A stretch of DNA of 64,000 bases. Origin: Paraburkholderia sp. LEh10 (GTDB lineage Bacteria > Pseudomonadota > Gammaproteobacteria > Burkholderiales > Burkholderiaceae). The DNA is taken from NCBI RefSeq assembly GCF_017814945.1, contig NZ_JAGIPX010000022.1:1-64000 (forward strand), written 5' to 3'. This document shows, piece after piece, positions 32,597 through 41,926 of the stretch. The stretch's first letter is position 1, and each line of letters begins with the position of its first letter. A model generated the notes under the pieces. That model made no database searches, was not told the origin of the DNA, and saw only the letters and a list, made by a program, of their open reading frames with translations. Position numbers and translations under genes: made by a program.

Positions 32597-33112
32597 ATGG
32601 CCGCGAAACCTGTCCATCTCGCCCGCGACGAGCTGATCCGCCGCTTCGGCCTTCAGCCCCATCCCGAAGGCGGGTTCTTTCGCGAAACCTATCGCGCTTC
32701 GGATTCCGTGCGACGCGACGGGTCCGCCGACCTCCGCAGCGCATCCACCGCCATCTACTACCTCCTCTGCGATGGCGCGCACTCGACCTGGCATCGGATC
32801 AAGTCAGACGAAGTCTGGCATTTCCATGCCGGCGATCCGCTCAATGTCTACGTGCTCGAAGACGACGGCTCGCTCACCGTTCATCGGCTGGGCAATGCGC
32901 TCGAACACGGCGATTGCGTGTTTCAGGCCGTCGTGCGATCCGGCCGGTGGTTCGCCGCCCAGTGCGATGACACGGCGAGCGTTGCGCTCGTCGGCTGCAC
33001 GGTTGCACCTGGTTTCGAGTTCAGCGAGTTCGAGATCGCCGCCGTCGATGCGCTGCTGAAAGCATTTCCCGAGCATCGTGATCTGATCGTCAGGCTCGGA
33101 CCGGCTGGTTAA
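32597..33112 (+). CDS. Cupin-fold protein, DUF985 family
   Basis: 171 residues. The DUF985 family opens with LIRRFGLQPHPEGGFFRETY, then RSASTAIYYLLCDGAHSTWH, SDEVWHFHAGDPLNVYVLED and VVRSGRWFAAQ. This is a small beta-barrel with possible metal-binding His residues (WHRIKSDEVWHFH). The biochemical role of the family is not established; some members act on sugar or nucleotide-like ligands. It starts 8 bp after the pncC stop, so it belongs to the thiL-pgpA-pncC operon. Confidence 0.88.
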   Translation: MAAKPVHLARDELIRRFGLQPHPEGGFFRETYRASDSVRRDGSADLRSASTAIYYLLCDGAHSTWHRIKSDEVWHFHAGDPLNVYVLEDDGSLTVHRLGNALEHGDCVFQAVVRSGRWFAAQCDDTASVALVGCTVAPGFEFSEFEIAAVDALLKAFPEHRDLIVRLGPAG

Positions 33113-33165
33113 GCACGCTGCCAACACAGACGCGCTCGACGCACGAACCCGTCCGTCCTCGACGA

Positions 33166-33981
33166 TCAACGGAACGCGTTGATCTTGTCACGCGTGTCCT
33201 GCGCCGCCTGCGCCGCGGCTTGCGTCCAGTCGTCGCCGTTGCCCGCGTACAGGATCGCGCGCGACGAATTGATCAGCATGCCCGTGCCCGCCGCCGTGCG
33301 GCCCGCCTTCACGGTCGCCTCGACGTCGCCGCCCTGCGCGCCGATGCCCGGAATCAGCAGCGGCATGTCGCCGACGATCCCGCGCACGGCTTCGATTTCC
33401 TTCGGAAACGTCGCGCCGACCACGAGACCCAGTTGGCCCTTGATGTTCCACTTTTGCGCCGCCAGTTCCGCGACGGTCTGATACAACGGACGGCCGCCCG
33501 CCTCGAGGAACTGCAGGTCCGACCCGCCGGGATTCGACGTGCGGCACAACACGATCACGCCCTTGCCGTCATGCTCCAGATACGGCTCGATCGAATCGAA
33601 GCCCATATACGGATTCACCGTGACGGCGTCCGCGCGATAGCGGTCGAAGGCCTCGCGCGCGTATTGCTCGGCCGTGCTGCCGATGTCTCCGCGCTTCGCG
33701 TCGAGAATCACGGGCAGGCCCGGATGCTTCAGATGAATGTGCGCAATCAGCTGCTCCAGCTGATCCTCGGCGCGATGCGCGGCGAAGTACGCGATCTGCG
33801 GCTTGAACGATGACGCATACGGCGCGGTCGCATCGACGATTTTCTTGCAGAAATCGAAGATCGCGTCCGAACGGTTCACGTACGCACCGGGAAACTTCGA
33901 CGGCTCAGGATCGAGACCGACGCACAGCAGCGAATTCGTCGTGTGCCATGCGTGGTTGAGCGTCTGGATGAATGAGGACAT
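33166..33981 (-). CDS. pyrF: Orotidine 5'-phosphate decarboxylase (PyrF), long type
   Basis: 271 residues, the longer subfamily (type 2) found in Burkholderia and mycobacteria. It decarboxylates OMP to UMP, the last step of pyrimidine synthesis. Key motifs are NSLLCVGLDPEPSKFP, the catalytic Lys/Asp cluster in PVILDAKRGDIGSTAEQYAR, VTVNPYMGFDSIEPYL, CRTSNPGGSDLQ and LLIPGIGAQGGD for the phosphate grip. It is convergent with the cupin gene, with only 53 bp between stop codons, and transcribed separately from the galM-like gene upstream. Confidence 0.97.
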   Translation of the reverse strand: MSSFIQTLNHAWHTTNSLLCVGLDPEPSKFPGAYVNRSDAIFDFCKKIVDATAPYASSFKPQIAYFAAHRAEDQLEQLIAHIHLKHPGLPVILDAKRGDIGSTAEQYAREAFDRYRADAVTVNPYMGFDSIEPYLEHDGKGVIVLCRTSNPGGSDLQFLEAGGRPLYQTVAELAAQKWNIKGQLGLVVGATFPKEIEAVRGIVGDMPLLIPGIGAQGGDVEATVKAGRTAAGTGMLINSSRAILYAGNGDDWTQAAAQAAQDTRDKINAFR

Positions 33982-34095
33982 AGGAAATCTCGCGGCGCGC
34001 CAGTGACTGATGAGGCGCGTATTTTACCGCGCCGCCGGGCGCCCGCCCGCCCTGGCGCATGGCGCGCAACCGTTATGCCATAGGATCTGCGGCCC

Positions 34096-35157
34096 TTACT
34101 GCCCGCGCCTCGCCGCGCGCCCGCCCGCCATCGCGCGCAGCCCGGTGCGCTCGACAGTGAAGCTGAACGACCGTGCAAGCCGCTCGCCGCGCGCGAGCAT
34201 CGTCATGCCGTTGGCGGCTGCGCCGCCCGGCAGGTTCATCGCGTTGATCGGGTGATCGACGGGTTCGAAGCAGAAGAAGTCTTTCGATGTCGGCGTGTAA
34301 AGAATGTAGTACTCGGTGTTCGCCGATACCGTCAGCGACAGCCGACGCTTCGGCCATACCACCGTTGCATGTCCGCTCCACCCGGTGAACGCGTGATTGA
34401 CCACCGTGCGCGGCAACGGATACGCAACGCCGAACTGCCATGCGGGCGGCACGGGCACATGGCGCACGGGCAGCCAATCGTCGCCCGACAGCCATAAGCC
34501 CGCCGCTGCCGCCGACAACTGCGTATCGGCGTCGCGCACGAGAAACGGATGCACGCCGAGGCCGAACGGCATCGCATCGCGCCCCGTGTTTTCGACTTCG
34601 AGCGTGATCACGAGCGTCGAGCCTTCCAGCGCGTAAGTCTGCGTCGCGCGATATGCGTAGGGCTTGCCGTCGCGCCGGTCGAGCGTCAGCGTCACGCTTT
34701 CGGGATCAGCCGCCGCGATGTCCCACTTCGCGAGCCAGCCGTCGCCGTGGATCGGCAGCCGTTCACCCGCGCGATTGCACGGCACGTCGATCGCGCGCTC
34801 GCCCAGCCTGAACTGTCCGCCGCCGATCCGGTTCGAATACGGCAGCAGCGAATAACAGGCGAGATCGTTCGCGTCGGTCTGCGCATCGACCTGGCGGCAG
34901 CGCCTGAACACGGGAACAAGCGTGCCGTCGTTGCGGAAGTCGAAGCGCGTGATGCCGCCGCCCAGCGACGGCGCGACATCGAGCCTCAATAGCGAATTGG
35001 CGAGCGTCACGCACGCGACGTCGCCCGCGCTCGCCGCGCCGACCGCCACCGCGGACGTGCTCGGCCCGGCCAGCACGGGCTGCACGGCGGCCGCAAGCCG
35101 CGCTCGCCGCGCGCGAGACTGTGGAGAAGATGGGACAGCGGAATTCGCAACAGTCAT
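34096..35157 (-). CDS. Aldose 1-epimerase family protein (galactose mutarotase-like)
   Basis: 353 residues. It interconverts alpha and beta anomers of an aldose, here probably galactose or arabinose. The beta-sandwich mutarotase fold shows SLGGGITRFDF, YSNRIGGGQFRLGERAID, the catalytic His in MPFGLGVHPFLV and a loop PVDHPINAMNLPG. The first ~45 residues are Ala/Ser/Arg-rich and may be disordered. GGGAG precedes the ATG. It is the last gene of the sugar operon, 207 bp after the lactonase, so it might also have its own promoter. By supplying the beta anomer it would feed the dehydrogenases upstream. Confidence 0.9.
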   Translation of the reverse strand: MTVANSAVPSSPQSRARRARLAAAVQPVLAGPSTSAVAVGAASAGDVACVTLANSLLRLDVAPSLGGGITRFDFRNDGTLVPVFRRCRQVDAQTDANDLACYSLLPYSNRIGGGQFRLGERAIDVPCNRAGERLPIHGDGWLAKWDIAAADPESVTLTLDRRDGKPYAYRATQTYALEGSTLVITLEVENTGRDAMPFGLGVHPFLVRDADTQLSAAAAGLWLSGDDWLPVRHVPVPPAWQFGVAYPLPRTVVNHAFTGWSGHATVVWPKRRLSLTVSANTEYYILYTPTSKDFFCFEPVDHPINAMNLPGGAAANGMTMLARGERLARSFSFTVERTGLRAMAGGRAARRGQ

Positions 35158-35364
35158 ATCAAGCTCCCATGAGAGGCATCGAACATCGCCACCGGCGCTT
35201 CTGAAAAAGATGGCTGCTTATGCGGGCGGCGCGGCAAACCGGCCGCCTCTTGGGTCTTTGCTGCATGCTGTGCCCCAACGAGCGTTCCTTCGGGGCGCGA
35301 ACTGCCCTGCTCCAGATGCTTCCTTCGAACACCTGCTTAGACTGCCTGTGACTATCCCTGCTCG

Positions 35365-36291
35365 CTACGCACTCCGGTTCGGCGCGAGCGCCGCAGGCGA
35401 GCCCTGGAACACCGGCTCCGGCAAGCCACGCCGGCCCGGCGTTGCGACATATACGCCACCGGCGCGTGTATCGCCCGCGAGAGCCTGCGCATCGAGCCCG
35501 ACACGCGCGCTCGTCACATACAGCGTGCCGAGCTGCGCGCCGCCCAACGCGACGCAACTGGGCTGCGCGGTCGGCACATCGACGCGCTGCGTCTGCGCGC
35601 CGTTGGCGTCGTAGCGCACGACGCGGCGTCCGCCCCACTGCGCGTTCCACAAGCCGCCTTCGCTATCGACGGTCGAACCATCCGGTTCACCCGTCGCATC
35701 CTTCAGCGTCACGAACAGGCGCTCGTTCGTGACGTCGCCGTTAGCGTGGTAATCACACGCGCGGATTTCTCGCGTCGGCGAATCGCAGAAGTACATCGTC
35801 GCGCCATCGGGACTGAACGCGATACTGTTCGAAATCGCGGGCGATGGCAATGGCAATCGCTCCAGCGACAGATCGTGATTCAGCCGGTAAAACCCGCCGA
35901 TCGCCTGCACGGGCGACGCTTCGTCCTTCGTGCCGAACACGAAGCGGCCCTGACGATCGCAACGGCCGTCGTTGACACGCGTATTCATCCCCGCTTCGAC
36001 GTCGACGATGTGCTCGATCCGGCCCGTTGCAAGGTCGAAGAATGCAAGCCGCGATGCGAGACCCAACAGCATGTAATGCGGATCTGCGCACAGCGCGAAC
36101 GTCGCGAGCCGTTCCGGCATCGGCCAGAACGTACTGCGCCCATCGCGCGGATCGTACCGCCACAGGCGCGCGCCTTCAATATCCGTCCAGTAGAAAAGGC
36201 CGCTGCGCGCATCCCACGTCGCGCCTTCGCCGAGCGTGCATTTCGAATCGACGAGCAACGCCGCCTGGATGTTGTTTGCCGCCTCGCTCAT
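35365..36291 (-). CDS. SMP-30/gluconolactonase-family sugar lactonase
   Basis: 308-residue six-bladed beta-propeller that hydrolyses a sugar lactone to the aldonic acid with a divalent metal. The metal/catalytic positions are visible in CTLGEGATWDARSGLFYWTD, NTRVNDGRCDRQGRFVFGT, AISNSIAFSPDGATMYFCDS and EPDGSTVDSEGGLWNAQWGG. Its ATG overlaps the stop of the preceding SDR gene (ATGA), so translation is coupled. A dehydrogenase-lactonase pair is the standard oxidative entry for L-arabinose or D-galactose; which sugar is not decided by sequence. Confidence 0.9.
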   Translation of the reverse strand: MSEAANNIQAALLVDSKCTLGEGATWDARSGLFYWTDIEGARLWRYDPRDGRSTFWPMPERLATFALCADPHYMLLGLASRLAFFDLATGRIEHIVDVEAGMNTRVNDGRCDRQGRFVFGTKDEASPVQAIGGFYRLNHDLSLERLPLPSPAISNSIAFSPDGATMYFCDSPTREIRACDYHANGDVTNERLFVTLKDATGEPDGSTVDSEGGLWNAQWGGRRVVRYDANGAQTQRVDVPTAQPSCVALGGAQLGTLYVTSARVGLDAQALAGDTRAGGVYVATPGRRGLPEPVFQGSPAALAPNRSA

Positions 36292-37088
36292 GCCCAGCCT
36301 CCGTCGACGATGATGTCCTGAGCGGTGATCATGCGGCTGTCGTCGGCGGCGAGGAAGAGCGCCATGCGCGCGAGATCTTCGGGCAGCAGCTCGGCGTCGA
36401 TGCACTGGCCCTGCTTGATCGCGAGCCGCCCCGCGTCGTCGAGCCACAGACGCTTTTGCTTGTCCGTCATCACCCACCCCGGCACCAGCGAATTCACGCG
36501 GATGTTGAAAGGACCGAGATCGCGCGCGAGCCCGCGCGTAAGCCCCTGCACCGCGGACTTCGACAGCGTGTACACGGGGAAGCCGCCGTTCTTCAGCATC
36601 CAGCTGATCGAGCCGAGATTGATGATCGAACCGCTTTTGGCCGCCTTCATGTCTTCAGCGACGGCCTGCGCCGCGAAGAACTGGTGACGGATGTTGACGG
36701 CAATGCCCGCGTCGAACGACTCGGGCGTGACGTCCTCGATCCTGTGGCGCACATCGTTCGCCGCGTTGTTCACCAGCACCGCGATCGGGCCGAGCGCCGC
36801 GCGCACGTCGGCGATCGCCTTTCGCAGCGCGTCGATATCGGTCAGATCGACGCGCAGAAACAGCGGCTCGTGACGCGAATCGCCGAGTTCGTCGGCACGC
36901 GCATCGCCCGCCGTTTCATCGATATCGAAGAACGCGACGCGCGCGCCCTGCGCGACGAAGTGCTCGACGAACGACGCGCCGATGCCCGTCGCGCCGCCCG
37001 TGATCAGCACCGTGCGGTCCACGAGGCTCGGATAGCGCGCATAGGCGCTGTGTGCTTCACGCGCGTTCGCGCTGGCGGGAGACGACAT
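36288..37088 (-). CDS. Short-chain dehydrogenase/reductase, probable aldose 1-dehydrogenase
   Basis: 266 residues. The Rossmann motif is TVLITGGATGIGASFVEHF, with DIDE after beta-2 suggesting NAD preference. Then come LVNNAAND and the catalytic Ser/Tyr/Lys in NLGSISWMLKNGGFPVYTLSK. The ending DIIVDGGWA is usual for the family. I start at 37088, where AAGGAAA precedes the ATG; an upstream start adding 13 residues is possible. Coupled to the lactonase gene and 50 bp after araH, it most likely oxidises the imported sugar to its lactone. Confidence 0.88.
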   Translation of the reverse strand: MSSPASANAREAHSAYARYPSLVDRTVLITGGATGIGASFVEHFVAQGARVAFFDIDETAGDARADELGDSRHEPLFLRVDLTDIDALRKAIADVRAALGPIAVLVNNAANDVRHRIEDVTPESFDAGIAVNIRHQFFAAQAVAEDMKAAKSGSIINLGSISWMLKNGGFPVYTLSKSAVQGLTRGLARDLGPFNIRVNSLVPGWVMTDKQKRLWLDDAGRLAIKQGQCIDAELLPEDLARMALFLAADDSRMITAQDIIVDGGWA

Positions 37089-37138
37089 CGTCCGGTTTCC
37101 TTCTTCTGAATTGAGCGTAACGAACAATCAGCCGCGCG

Positions 37139-38155
37139 TTAGTCGCGCGAGCCGCGGTTCTTCAACTGGTCGAGCAGCACCGCCGCGAGCAGGATCGCAC
37201 CGCGCACGAGGTACTGGTAGAACGCGTCGATGTTCAGCAGGTTCATCACGTTTTCGACGGTGCCCATGATCAGCACGCCGATCACGACGCCCGAAATCGT
37301 CGCACGTCCGCCGAGCAGCGACACGCCGCCGAGCACGCACGCCGAAATCACGTTCAGCTCGAAGCCTTGCGCGGCGTTCGGCTGACCCGACGTGATACGC
37401 GATGCGAGGATCACGCCCGCCAGCGCCGTCACCGCGCCTTGAATCAGGAAGATGTAGACGCGCGTGCGCTCGACGTTGATACCGGCGAGGCGCGACGCTT
37501 CCGGATTGCCGCCGATCGCGAGCGTGTTGCGGCCATAGACCGTCGAGTTGAGCATCACGCCGAACATGATGAAGCACACGAGCGTGACCCAGATGGGCAG
37601 CGACACGCCGAACATCGTCAGGCCGCCGAGCGCGATGAACGTATCCGACGACACGCCGACAGCCTGGCCGTGCGACACGATGAAGCCGAGGCCACGCACG
37701 ATTTCCATCGTCGCGAGCGTCGTGATCAGCGCGTTGATGCGCAGGTACGCGATCACCGCGCCGTTGACGAAGCCGATCACGGAACCCGCGACGACTGCGG
37801 CGACGATCGCGATAAACGTGTTGCCCGTCGCGTTGAGCACCATCGCGCACAGCACGCCGGCGAACGCGACCGTCGAGCCGACGGACAGGTCGAAGTCGCG
37901 CGACGCGAGACAGAACATCATCGTGCACGCGACCATGCCGATCTGCGAGATCGACAGCGCGAGGCCGAGCATGTTCTCGATCGAGAAGAAGTGATCGACG
38001 GTCAGCGACATCGTGATGAACATGATGGCGAAGATCACGATCAGGCTGTACTCCGTGATCTGCTGCCACCACTTCTGCTTGTCGCTGGCTTGCGGAATCA
38101 GCGCGTCGGCGGCGCTCTTGGCGGCCTGTTGCGCGAGGTTTTCTCTGGCTTGCAT
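37139..38155 (-). CDS. araH: L-arabinose-type sugar ABC transporter permease (AraH)
   Basis: 338 residues with about ten membrane helices. Typical of the ribose/arabinose permease family: DHFFSIENMLGLALSISQIG, CLASRDFDLSVGSTVAFAGV, RINALITTLATMEIVRGLGF, VYGRNTLAIGGNPEASRLAG (the EAA-like cytoplasmic loop) and ISACVLGGVSLLGGRATISG. It forms the inner-membrane channel for AraFG. I chose the ATG at 38153-38155 because GGAGGAG lies 8-9 bases ahead; a GTG three codons earlier sits too close to that site. Confidence 0.93.
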   Translation of the reverse strand: MQARENLAQQAAKSAADALIPQASDKQKWWQQITEYSLIVIFAIMFITMSLTVDHFFSIENMLGLALSISQIGMVACTMMFCLASRDFDLSVGSTVAFAGVLCAMVLNATGNTFIAIVAAVVAGSVIGFVNGAVIAYLRINALITTLATMEIVRGLGFIVSHGQAVGVSSDTFIALGGLTMFGVSLPIWVTLVCFIMFGVMLNSTVYGRNTLAIGGNPEASRLAGINVERTRVYIFLIQGAVTALAGVILASRITSGQPNAAQGFELNVISACVLGGVSLLGGRATISGVVIGVLIMGTVENVMNLLNIDAFYQYLVRGAILLAAVLLDQLKNRGSRD

Positions 38156-38253
38156 TTGGTTCACTCCTCCCGTTCCCCACGGGTTACAGGACTGTTTCAG
38201 GTTCCGTCAGTTACAGATGACTTGCTGTCTTCGTTTCACGCGATGCGCTGCGT

Positions 38254-39768
38254 TCAGGCCGCCTGCGCCGTCGTCGAACTCTTCGGCAGCGCGAGGCTCA
38301 GCACCGATTGCTCCGTCGCGGCGTTGCGCGGCAGTTCGCCGGAAATGCGCCCCTGCCGCATTACGACGATGCGATCGGACACGCCCAGCACTTCCGGCAG
38401 CTCCGACGAAATCATCACGATCGCGCAGCCGCGCTCGGCGAGTTCATAAATCACGTTGTAAATTTCGTGCTTCGCGCCGACGTCGATGCCGCGCGTCGGC
38501 TCGTCGAGAATCACGACTCTCAGATCCGGCTCCGCGAGCCAGCGCGACAGAATCGCCTTCTGCTGGTTGCCGCCCGACAGGAAGCGGATTTTCTGCCGGC
38601 GGCTCGGCGTCTTGATCTTCAGCAGCTTGATGAAACGGTCGGCCGTTTCGGCCTCCTTCTTGCGATCGAGAAACAACCCCGCCTTCAGATAGTGACGGCG
38701 GCAGCTGATGTTGATGTTCTCGGCCACCGACGCAATCGCGACGATGCCTTCTTCCTTGCGGTCTTCGGGGCACAGCACGATGCCCTGGCGGATCGCTTCG
38801 CCCGCGCTCTTTACCTTGATCGGCTTGCCGTCGAGCACGAGTTCGCCGCCCTTCTTCGGGTCGTCGCCGTAGACCAGGTGCATCAGTTCGCTGCGGCCCG
38901 CGCCCACCAGTCCGAAGAAGCCGACGATCTCGCCGCGCCGCACGTCGAAGCTCGCTGGCTCGGCAAGCGCATGGCCCTCGATGTTCTTCGCCGAGAAGCG
39001 CACTTCGCCGATTTCGCGCGGCCGGTAGCCGTAGATGTCCGAGATTTCGCGGCCGACCATCTCGCTGACGATCGTGTCGCGGCTCACGCCTTCGAGCGTC
39101 GGATGCGACGCAACCTTGCGGCCGTCACGGAAGATCGTGCACGCGTCGCACAATTGATAGATCTCGTCCATCCGGTGCGAGATGTAGATCAGCGCGCGGT
39201 TATCGGCGCGCAGATCGCGCACGAGCTTGAACAACACTTCCGTCTCGCGGTGCGACAGCGAACTCGTCGGTTCGTCGAGCGCGATCACGCGGGCGTTGCG
39301 CATCAGCGCCTTGCAGATTTCGACCATCTGCCGCTGCGCGATGGAGAGCTTGCGCAGCTTCGCGTTCGGATCGAGATCGACGCCCATCGCCGCAAGCTGC
39401 TCGCGCACGTAGCGCTTGGCATTGTTCTTCTTCACGAAGCCGATCGAGTTCGGCAAGCGTCCGAGCAGCAGGTTCTCCGATACCGTCAGGTCCGGCACGT
39501 ACTGCAGCTCCTGGTGAATCACCGCGATCCCCGCGGCAATCGACGCGCCGGCATTCGCGAAGCGCACTTCGTTGCCGTCGATCATCACGCGGCCCGAGTC
39601 GGGCTGATATTCACCGCCCAGAATCTTCAGCAGGGTCGATTTCCCCGCGCCGTTTTCGCCCATCAGGCCATGCACCTGTCCCGCATGCACGTCGAAAGAA
39701 ATTCCGTCGAGCGCACGCACGCCTGGAAACACCTTGCCGATATTGTCAAAACGCAGCGTCGCTGACAC
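38254..39768 (-). CDS. araG: L-arabinose-type sugar ABC transporter ATP-binding protein (AraG)
   Basis: 504 residues, the same length as E. coli AraG, with two ABC domains. The first has Walker A GLMGENGAGKSTLLKILGG, signature LSIAQRQMVEICKALMRNAR and Walker B VIALDEPTSSL. The second has FGLVGAGRSELM in the degenerate Walker A position, LSGGNQQKAILSRWL and VVILDEPTRGIDVGAKHEIY. It powers sugar import. The start is GTG at 39766-39768 with a perfect AAGGAGG at ideal spacing; upstream in-frame ATG codons would add an Arg/Ala-rich stretch unlike the family. Confidence 0.94.
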   Translation of the reverse strand: MSATLRFDNIGKVFPGVRALDGISFDVHAGQVHGLMGENGAGKSTLLKILGGEYQPDSGRVMIDGNEVRFANAGASIAAGIAVIHQELQYVPDLTVSENLLLGRLPNSIGFVKKNNAKRYVREQLAAMGVDLDPNAKLRKLSIAQRQMVEICKALMRNARVIALDEPTSSLSHRETEVLFKLVRDLRADNRALIYISHRMDEIYQLCDACTIFRDGRKVASHPTLEGVSRDTIVSEMVGREISDIYGYRPREIGEVRFSAKNIEGHALAEPASFDVRRGEIVGFFGLVGAGRSELMHLVYGDDPKKGGELVLDGKPIKVKSAGEAIRQGIVLCPEDRKEEGIVAIASVAENINISCRRHYLKAGLFLDRKKEAETADRFIKLLKIKTPSRRQKIRFLSGGNQQKAILSRWLAEPDLRVVILDEPTRGIDVGAKHEIYNVIYELAERGCAIVMISSELPEVLGVSDRIVVMRQGRISGELPRNAATEQSVLSLALPKSSTTAQAA

Positions 39769-39970
39769 TTTGCCTCCTTTTGCTTCGATTGAGCCTTCGT
39801 GCATTCCGCAGTGGTCCGGCGTTACCTGCACGACGGCTTGCCCTCTTCTGCTTCGCATCTGTTCATCTGTCATGCGCGCGGCGCTTGCGACGGCAGGCGC
39901 CAGCACCCATGACGCGCGCGAGCGCCGTTCACCGGCATTCGCGCGCCTTCGTCCCGCACGTATCCCGCGC

Positions 39971-40969
39971 TTACTTCGCCGCGAGACCCATCTTTTCACG
40001 CACTTCGCCGACGTTGTCGCGCGTGGCCAGCATGCCCGACGTCAGCGTGAGCTTCGGCGGTTCCTTGCCTTGCGTGATCCACGCGTACATCAGTTCCGAG
40101 GTTTCCTCGCCGTGGCGCTTCGGGCTGATGATCACAGTGCCGAAGAAGCCCGTCGGGGCCGGCTTCTTGAACTCGTTCAAAGCCGAGTCCGCCCCGCCGA
40201 TGCCGACTCCGATCATGTTGTCTGCCTTGAAGCCGCGGCCTTCCGCTGCGCGCACCGCGCCGAGCACGGCTTCGTCGTTCAGGCCGTAGGCGACCCAGTG
40301 CTTGAACTGCGGGTTCTTCGTCAACGCGATGTTGGCTGCGTTGAACGCATTTTCCGTGTCGGTCTTCGCTTGCGGCGCGGCGATGATGTTGGCCTTCGGG
40401 AAACCGGCGGCGAGCAGCGCGTCGGTGGCGCCCGTGGTGCGGTCATGCGCCGTCGGCAGCTGTTCGTAGGTCACGTCGATCGCGCCGACGTCCTTCATGT
40501 CCCAGCCGCGCTTCTTGATTTCAGCCGCGATGCCTTCGCCGACCTGCTTGCCGATGTTGTAAGCCGAGATGCCCATGTGCGGGACAGATTCAATCGGCTT
40601 GCCCGAGCCGTCGACGAGGCGGTCGTCCACCGTCATCATCTTCAGGCCGTCAGCCTTCGCCTTCGCGACGATGCCGGGCCCGAGCTTCACGTCCGGCGTG
40701 CAGATCACGAAGCCCTGCGCCTTTTGCGCAGCGAGGTTGTCGATCGCGCTCATCACCTTCTCGCCAGACGGCGCGCCGATCTTCACCAGCGTGAAGCCCT
40801 TTTCCTTCGCTGCCTGCTCGGCGAACTTCCACTCGTCCTGGAACCACGGTTCTTCCGGCTGCTTCACGAGGAAGCCGATCTTGACCTGGTCGGCGGCCTG
40901 CGCGACAGGGCCGTTGAAGAGCACCGCCGTCGCCGCGGCTGCCAGCGTGAGGAAAATTCTGCGTTTCAT
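39971..40969 (-). CDS. araF: L-arabinose-type periplasmic sugar-binding protein (AraF)
   Basis: 332 residues (E. coli AraF 329). A signal peptide MKRRIFLTLAAAATAVLF ends near AQA, residue 25. The mature protein starts KIGFLVKQPEEPWFQDEWKF, which carries the arabinose-binding Lys/Glu/Trp residues of AraF. It continues IDNLAAQKAQGFVICTPDVK, VDDRLVDGSGKPI and VAYGLNDEAVLGAVRAAEGR. E. coli AraF also binds D-galactose, which fits the galactonate genes beside it. CAGGAG precedes the ATG. araF, araG and araH follow in the standard order. Confidence 0.94.
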   Translation of the reverse strand: MKRRIFLTLAAAATAVLFNGPVAQAADQVKIGFLVKQPEEPWFQDEWKFAEQAAKEKGFTLVKIGAPSGEKVMSAIDNLAAQKAQGFVICTPDVKLGPGIVAKAKADGLKMMTVDDRLVDGSGKPIESVPHMGISAYNIGKQVGEGIAAEIKKRGWDMKDVGAIDVTYEQLPTAHDRTTGATDALLAAGFPKANIIAAPQAKTDTENAFNAANIALTKNPQFKHWVAYGLNDEAVLGAVRAAEGRGFKADNMIGVGIGGADSALNEFKKPAPTGFFGTVIISPKRHGEETSELMYAWITQGKEPPKLTLTSGMLATRDNVGEVREKMGLAAK

Positions 40970-41149
40970 GATGCGTGTCTCCTGACTAATGAGTAACGAG
41001 AAGGTATTGGCCGCGTCTTCTTGTACCGCCTTCGACACACGCGGCCAGCGCGTCAGGCGGTTCACACCGTCGCCTCGTTCGCGAGGCGGCTTTGCTGCTT
41101 TTTCTGTTTCCTTCGCTACTGCTGTTGTTCTCTGTTGCGGGTTCGGTCT

Positions 41150-41926
41150 TCAGTCGTGGTACACCGCCGAGCGCCCGCCGTCGACGGTGATGCAGCTCGC
41201 GTTGATGAACGGCGCTTCATCCGACGCGAGAAAAACGGCTGTCATCGCGACTTCTTCCGGCTTGCCGATGCGCTTCATCGGCTGCAGGTCGAGCGTCGCC
41301 TGCTGCGCGGCGGCGGGATCGGTCTGGCCGTTCCACCAGTCGCGCGTCAGTTGCGTTTCGATGTAGCCCGGCGCGATCGCATTCACGCGCACGTTGCGCG
41401 CCGCGTACTCGATGCCGAGCGCACGCGTGAGGCCGATCACGCCATGCTTCGCGACGGGATACGGGAAGCAGCCCGGAATGATCTTGAACGAGTGTGTCGA
41501 CGCGATGTTCACGATGCTGCCCGCGCCGCGCTCGACCATGCCCGGCAATACCGCGCGGCAGCCGTTCCAGACGCCGTCGAGATCGACGGCGAAGCAGCGG
41601 CGCCAGTCGTCGTCGGTCATCGTCAGCGGGTCGCAGAAGACGTTGATGCCCGCGTTGTTCACGAGCACGTCGATCGGGCCGAAGACCTTTTCGCCTTCGC
41701 TGACCGCGCGCTGCACCGACGCCCGTTGCGTGACGTCCGTCTGCACCGCGAGCGTCTGGCCGCCCGTCTGTGCGGCGATGTCGGCGGCCGTGCGCTGCGC
41801 CGTTTCGAGGTCGAGCTCCGCGAGCACCACGGCGGCTCCCTCGCGCGCGAACGCCGTCGCGATCGCCGCGCCGATCCCGCGTCCCGCGCCTGTCACCAGC
41901 GCGACCTTGCGTTGCAGCCGGTTCAT
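41150..41926 (-). CDS. Short-chain dehydrogenase/reductase in the dgo cluster
   Basis: 258 residues. Rossmann motif KVALVTGAGRGIGAAIATAF; acidic ELDLE after the second strand suggests NAD. VLVNNAGIN, then the catalytic set in IVNIASTHSFKIIPGCFPYP and VAKHGVIGLTRAL, and the C-terminal ITVDGGRSAVYHD. Its ATG overlaps the dgoA stop (ATGA). Position between dgoA and araF suggests galactose 1-dehydrogenase or a related aldose dehydrogenase. With two SDRs in one operon, the second may act on a different sugar or on the alcohol. The substrate is not decided by sequence. Confidence 0.88.
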   Translation of the reverse strand: MNRLQRKVALVTGAGRGIGAAIATAFAREGAAVVLAELDLETAQRTAADIAAQTGGQTLAVQTDVTQRASVQRAVSEGEKVFGPIDVLVNNAGINVFCDPLTMTDDDWRRCFAVDLDGVWNGCRAVLPGMVERGAGSIVNIASTHSFKIIPGCFPYPVAKHGVIGLTRALGIEYAARNVRVNAIAPGYIETQLTRDWWNGQTDPAAAQQATLDLQPMKRIGKPEEVAMTAVFLASDEAPFINASCITVDGGRSAVYHD